Shown here: positions 41,053 to 44,093 of the stretch, in pieces
Position numbering within the stretch: position 1 is the stretch's first letter
Layout: the number at the start of each line of letters is the position of its first letter
NCBI GenBank assembly: GCA_937872925.1
Contig: CALMUT010000309.1
Coordinates: 1-44,093 of the forward strand
Length of the DNA: 44,093 nucleotides
Direction: 5' to 3'
From: an uncultured Myxococcales bacterium
GTDB lineage: Bacteria; Myxococcota_A; Polyangia; Polyangiales; Polyangiaceae
Notes under the pieces: model-generated
What the model was told of the DNA's origin: nothing
What the model saw: only the letters and a program-made list of their open reading frames with translations
Databases searched by the model: none
Position numbers and translations under genes: made by a program

Positions 41053-41641
41053 GGGCGCGCTCGATCCTAGCGTAAGATCCGACTCACGGCATTGCTGACG
41101 AGTCTGGTCATAGAATCGGACAACCGTGTCGGTGTCCCGACGGGCTGGTGAAGCTCATCGAATGCCGGAACGCTTTTCACCGTCTGCAGCCGCAGGCCGA
41201 AGGGAGCAGGCCGGATGATGGATTGATGCTGCGACGATGTTCCAGCTGGTCACGCGACCTGGGGCGTGCAAACTGGGTTACGCAACCTGGGGCGTGCAAA
41301 CTGGGGCGTGCAAACTGGGGCGACGCAAACTGGGGCCTCGCAAACTGGGGCCTCGCAAACTGGGGCGTGCAAACTGGGGCGTGCGCGTCGGGAAAAGCCC
41401 GTGCCGCGTGACCGCGATGGGTGTGACAGACAATGGCATCGCGCGAGGTCGAATTTGCTGGACGGCATTTCCGCGACGGAGCGGCGCGCGTACGTCGGCC
41501 GCTGTTAGAGCGTCTCCTGCGGCGCTCAGGTGACACGCTCGCAGGCGTTCGCGTTGTCGACGAAACAAAACGCGTCGAGCGCCGGGAAAGCGCGACCTGA
41601 GACGACTCTGCGAGGGACAAAACCCGGGTGTACGCTGAGGC
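41053..41641. other. 589-base stretch without a confident gene, holding a minisatellite
   Basis: Between the SGNH hydrolase start and the HNH gene I see no credible CDS. The longest open frame (41148-41411) is mostly the 14/15-base repeat. The DNA from 41400 to 41640 has no clear hairpin or promoter. Confidence 0.6.
41254..41390 (+). repeat. 14/15-base tandem repeat (GCAAACTGGGGCNTC)
   Basis: About eight or nine units of GCAAACTGGGGC plus two or three variable bases follow one another. In one frame the 15-base units read ANWGL, a pentapeptide-repeat-like sequence. Some units have 14 bases, so the frame breaks and coding is doubtful. Confidence 0.85.
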
Positions 41642-43777
41642 ATGGATACGCATGCCCTCGCTCGAGAAAGCCTTTCGCAACCCAAGCGCCCCGCAACCCC
41701 CCGGCTGCAGGAACCTCAGCGTCCGTCGCCGCAGGTGACGCTATCTCCATTCCGGCAACGCCCCGCGACAGAGCCTGACGATGAAACCGCGCAACAGCTT
41801 GCCCGGAAGTCGAGCTTTGCCCTCGACCATCTCACCGATGCCGAGCTGCTCGGCAGTACTCGGTCGATGGTGGGGCGCTCGAACGTCGTCTTCGCGGCAC
41901 TGCTCGCGCACCTCGCCGAGGTGGAGGCGCGCCGGGTCTTCCGCGAGCGCGCGTGCTCGAGCCTCTACGCGTACTGTGTGTACGAGTTGCGAATGTCCGA
42001 AGACGCTGCTCAGCGACGAGTGCAGGCGGCGCGGCTGGTGCGCAAGTTTCCGGAGCTCCTGGAAGTAGTGGCGGCAGGAGAGCTCCATCTCACGGGCTTG
42101 CTCTTGCTCGGGCCGCATCTGACGCACGAGAACTTGGCGCAATTGTTGCCGTTGGCGAAGCATCGCAGCAAGCGCGAGATCTTGGCGCTGGTGCGCCGGC
42201 TCGATCCAAAGCCGAACGCACTGGCTCGGATCGAACCGCTGGGTCCTGCAATTGTGAACGCCGCTTGCGGTGGGACCTGGGAACAGTGGATCGGGTCCTT
42301 CACGCCCGTGAACCATCTACAACCCGGCGACCGACCGCGCGACTGGATCCCCTGCGACGCCGGCGCGACGGTTGAAGTGCCTGGCGCCGGCGGGCGCACA
42401 GACGATCGCAGCACGCCTGGCGACGGCGGCAACGCCGACGCCGGAGCTCGGGTGCACGGCGGAGAAGACGCTGGGGTCGTCAGCGGCACCTTGCTACCGG
42501 TCGGCGCCCAGGTGCTTGGCCGAGAAGACCCTCGTGGCGTCAGCGGGACCATGCTTCCGGCCGGCGCCCAGGTGCATGGCGAAGAAAACGCTGGGGTCGT
42601 CAGCGGGACCATGCTTCCGGTCGGCGCCCAGGTGCATGGCGACACAGACCCTGGTGTCGTCAGCGAGGACCTGCTTCCGGCCAGCACCCAGGTGCATAGC
42701 GAGGACCCTCGTGGCGTCAGCGGGACCATGCTTCCGGCCGGCACCAGGCCCGCACAGGGTTCCCTGACCGCGCCGCAACGCTACACGGTGCAGTTCACCG
42801 CGAGCGAGGAGCATGTCCAGTTGTTGCAGGAAGCGCGGGATCTGCTTGGCCCCGCCCTCAAGGGTCGCGCGATTGAAGAGGTGCATCTGCGGGCGATGCG
42901 GGCGTTGGTGCGCGAACTGAAGAAGCGCAAGTTCGCGATGGTGGAAGGGCCCAGAGCTGCGGCCAAGACCGGGACGACGCGCCCGAACGGAGCCGATGAC
43001 GCCGACACGCGCCGATGCGCCGTGAATATCGCCGACTCGCGCCAGCGCGTCGCCCTTGACGATGACTCGCGCCAGCGCGCAGTGAATGACGGCGACACGC
43101 GCCGGCGCGGTGCCGATCCAGACCAGACCCGAGAGGGCCCCGCCAGTGACGACGACACGCGCCGGCGCGGTGCCGATCCAGACCAGACCCGAGAGGGCCC
43201 CGCCGATGACGGCGACACGCGCCGGCGTGGGTCCAATTCTGAAGACACGCGCCGGCGCGCAGTGAATGACGGCGACACGCGCCAGCGCGGTTCCGATCGA
43301 GACGACACTCGAGAGTGCGCTGACGACGACGACGACACGCGCCGGCGCGGGTCCAATTCTGAAGACACGCGCCAGCGCGGATCTTCCGACTCGCGCCAGC
43401 CCGACGCCCATGACGACAACACGCGCCGGCGCGCCGGCCGTGACGACGACACGCGCCAGCGCGGGTCCAATTCTGAAGACACGCGCCAGCGCGTAAGCCC
43501 AGGCGACGGGCGGGAGTCGAGTCGCCACATTCCCGCGTGGGTGCGGCGGGCCGTCTGGGAACGTGACGGCGGCAGATGCACTTACCGCGACTGTGGTGCG
43601 CAACGCTGCCGCGAGCGCAGCGGATTGGAGTTCCATCACGAGGTCGCCTTCGCCAAACGGGGTCGGCACACCGTCGCGAACGTCTGTCTTCGGTGCAAAC
43701 CCCACAACGCTCTGGCGGCGGAACAAGATTTCGGCGAGGCGCACATGGCGCGCGTCAAGGGTGACGTCCCGCGCTAG
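41642..43777 (+). CDS. HNH nuclease-domain protein with two internal repeat arrays
   Basis: The 711-residue protein begins at ATG 41642. Residues about 60-185 form a helical domain of the type seen with many HNH proteins of myxobacteria (VFAALLAHLAEVEARRVFRE, CSSLYAYCVYELRMSEDAAQ, GELHLTGLLLLGPHLT). Next is an array of 20-residue VSGTMLPxGAQVHG units (about 267-368), then a second helical segment. A charged array of DTRRRGxxxD units (about 452-619) follows, and then a C-terminal HNH domain: VWERDGGRCTYRD, ERSGLEFHHEVAFAKRGRH and VCLRCKPHN. It should cut DNA, but its target is unknown. The helical–HNH arrangement resembles DUF222/13E12-type proteins. The linker arrays are the unusual part. Confidence 0.88.
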   Translation: MDTHALARESLSQPKRPATPRLQEPQRPSPQVTLSPFRQRPATEPDDETAQQLARKSSFALDHLTDAELLGSTRSMVGRSNVVFAALLAHLAEVEARRVFRERACSSLYAYCVYELRMSEDAAQRRVQAARLVRKFPELLEVVAAGELHLTGLLLLGPHLTHENLAQLLPLAKHRSKREILALVRRLDPKPNALARIEPLGPAIVNAACGGTWEQWIGSFTPVNHLQPGDRPRDWIPCDAGATVEVPGAGGRTDDRSTPGDGGNADAGARVHGGEDAGVVSGTLLPVGAQVLGREDPRGVSGTMLPAGAQVHGEENAGVVSGTMLPVGAQVHGDTDPGVVSEDLLPASTQVHSEDPRGVSGTMLPAGTRPAQGSLTAPQRYTVQFTASEEHVQLLQEARDLLGPALKGRAIEEVHLRAMRALVRELKKRKFAMVEGPRAAAKTGTTRPNGADDADTRRCAVNIADSRQRVALDDDSRQRAVNDGDTRRRGADPDQTREGPASDDDTRRRGADPDQTREGPADDGDTRRRGSNSEDTRRRAVNDGDTRQRGSDRDDTRECADDDDDTRRRGSNSEDTRQRGSSDSRQPDAHDDNTRRRAGRDDDTRQRGSNSEDTRQRVSPGDGRESSRHIPAWVRRAVWERDGGRCTYRDCGAQRCRERSGLEFHHEVAFAKRGRHTVANVCLRCKPHNALAAEQDFGEAHMARVKGDVPR
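42442..42745 (+). repeat. 60-base in-frame repeats, VSGTMLPxGAQVHG
   Basis: Five copies of a 60-base unit (one of 57) lie in frame within the HNH gene. The variable positions are V/A and the last six residues, for example REDPRG, EENAGV and DTDPGV. High nucleotide identity points to recent duplication. Confidence 0.9.
42997..43500 (+). repeat. 30-base in-frame repeats, DTRRRGxxxD
   Basis: About 17 units of 10 residues (30 bases, with a few length variants) encode a charged, probably disordered linker: DTRRRGADPD, QTREGPASDD, DTRRRGSNSE and relatives. Higher-order copies of 60 and 90 bases are visible, so the array grew by repeated duplication. Confidence 0.9.
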
Positions 43778-43829
43778 CGGCCTCGTCGCAACCTTCCCCG
43801 CCACCGAATCTCCAGCTCAGTTCCACTTC

Positions 43830-44093
43830 TGCCAACACGCGCCAGCCCAACGCACATGACGCCGACACGCGCCGGCGCGGTTCCGATCGAGACGACACCC
43901 GAGAGTGCGCCAACTCAGGCCACGCGCGCGAACCCGACGCCCATGACGCCGACACGCGCCGGCGCGGTTCCGATCGAGACGACACCCGAGAGTGCACCAA
44001 CTCAGGCCACGCGCGCGAGCCCAACGCCCATGACGGCAACACGCGCCGGCGCGGTTCCGATCGAGACGACACCCGAGAGTGCGCCAACTCAGG
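43830..44093 (+). repeat. 87-base repeats related to the HNH array, continuing past the stop
   Basis: After the HNH stop (43777), three copies with an 87-base period run to the window edge. The period was measured from TTCCGATCGAGACGACACCC at 43881, 43968 and 44055. In one frame they read DTRRRGSDRDDTRECANSGHARE-like, the same units as inside the protein. They are probably a detached part of the array or the start of another repeat-bearing gene. All frames are open, so coding cannot be judged. Confidence 0.85.

Noticed and set aside
41148..41411. Possible small pentapeptide-repeat protein (NWGLA)
   Set aside because: Unit lengths are mixed 14 and 15 bases, so the repeat does not keep one frame. 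No ribosome site or signal is visible.
42997..43500. Regular short repeats resembling a CRISPR array
   Set aside because: The units are in frame with a coding sequence, contiguous, of 30 bases with no unique spacers, and encode a consistent DTRRRG motif.
41642..43777. HNH gene as part of an intron, IS or homing element
   Set aside because: No flanking inverted repeats, target duplication or intron-like boundary is visible. The domain order matches stand-alone HNH proteins.
1..44093. tRNA, rRNA or prophage genes
   Set aside because: No tRNA cloverleaf-like or rRNA sequence was noticed on either strand, and no phage structural, integrase or terminase-like protein is encoded.

Overview
The window is GC-rich, densely coded DNA with no rRNA, tRNA, CRISPR array or recognisable IS element. 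Gene content points to a myxobacterium-like organism (Myxococcota, probably Polyangiales). The evidence is several lipoproteins with Gly/Ser/Ala-rich stalks, an FHA–Ser/Thr kinase–PEGA signalling operon, a myxobacterial-style HNH protein with repeat arrays, frequent GTG/TTG starts and many singletons. The taxonomy is inferred from gene style, not from a marker gene.

Layout. (1) 1–6 kb: Gly-stalk lipoproteins around glgE and a Nudix hydrolase. Two of these lipoproteins are broken in G/C runs, one of them at a 22-base C tract. (2) 6–13.3 kb, resuming at 18.7–20.9 kb: recQ, a trehalose synthase–maltokinase fusion, glgX and glgB. With glgE these give a route from trehalose through maltose and maltose-1-phosphate to branched alpha-glucan. 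(3) 13.3–18.6 kb: a leftward FHA, kinase and PEGA operon, divergent from an HDOD–GGDEF protein with an intact GGEEF motif and I-site. (4) 20.9–24.3 kb leftward: L,D-transpeptidase, a small Pro-rich protein with repeated Cys-Leu motifs, and UDP-glucose dehydrogenase. (5) 24.5–36 kb: envelope genes. These include a nucleoside-diphosphate-sugar-epimerase-like protein, a CPBP membrane protein, EI24 and YccF proteins, a CapA-like protein overlapping a degenerate formylglycine-enzyme-like lipoprotein, an 827-residue membrane protein resembling eukaryotic GPI ethanolamine-phosphate transferases, a TerB-like protein, and a ceramide-glucosyltransferase-like GT2 with GtrA. (6) 36–39.2 kb: redox and small-molecule genes. 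These include an apparently exported extradiol dioxygenase and a BCP-type peroxiredoxin whose peroxidatic cysteine codon is UGA. (7) 39.4–44.1 kb: a lectin-fold lipoprotein, an SGNH hydrolase, short tandem repeats, and the HNH protein, whose 30-base-type repeat continues past its stop to the window edge.

The strongest candidate for something new is the peroxiredoxin at 37190–37639. The frame is intact on both sides of a single in-frame TGA. The TGA sits exactly where the catalytic Cys of the ADTPGC motif belongs. A stem-loop with a GTT loop follows at a distance suited to a bacterial SECIS. I read it as a selenoprotein that ordinary gene callers would truncate. All functional statements rest on motifs read by eye; no database search was possible.
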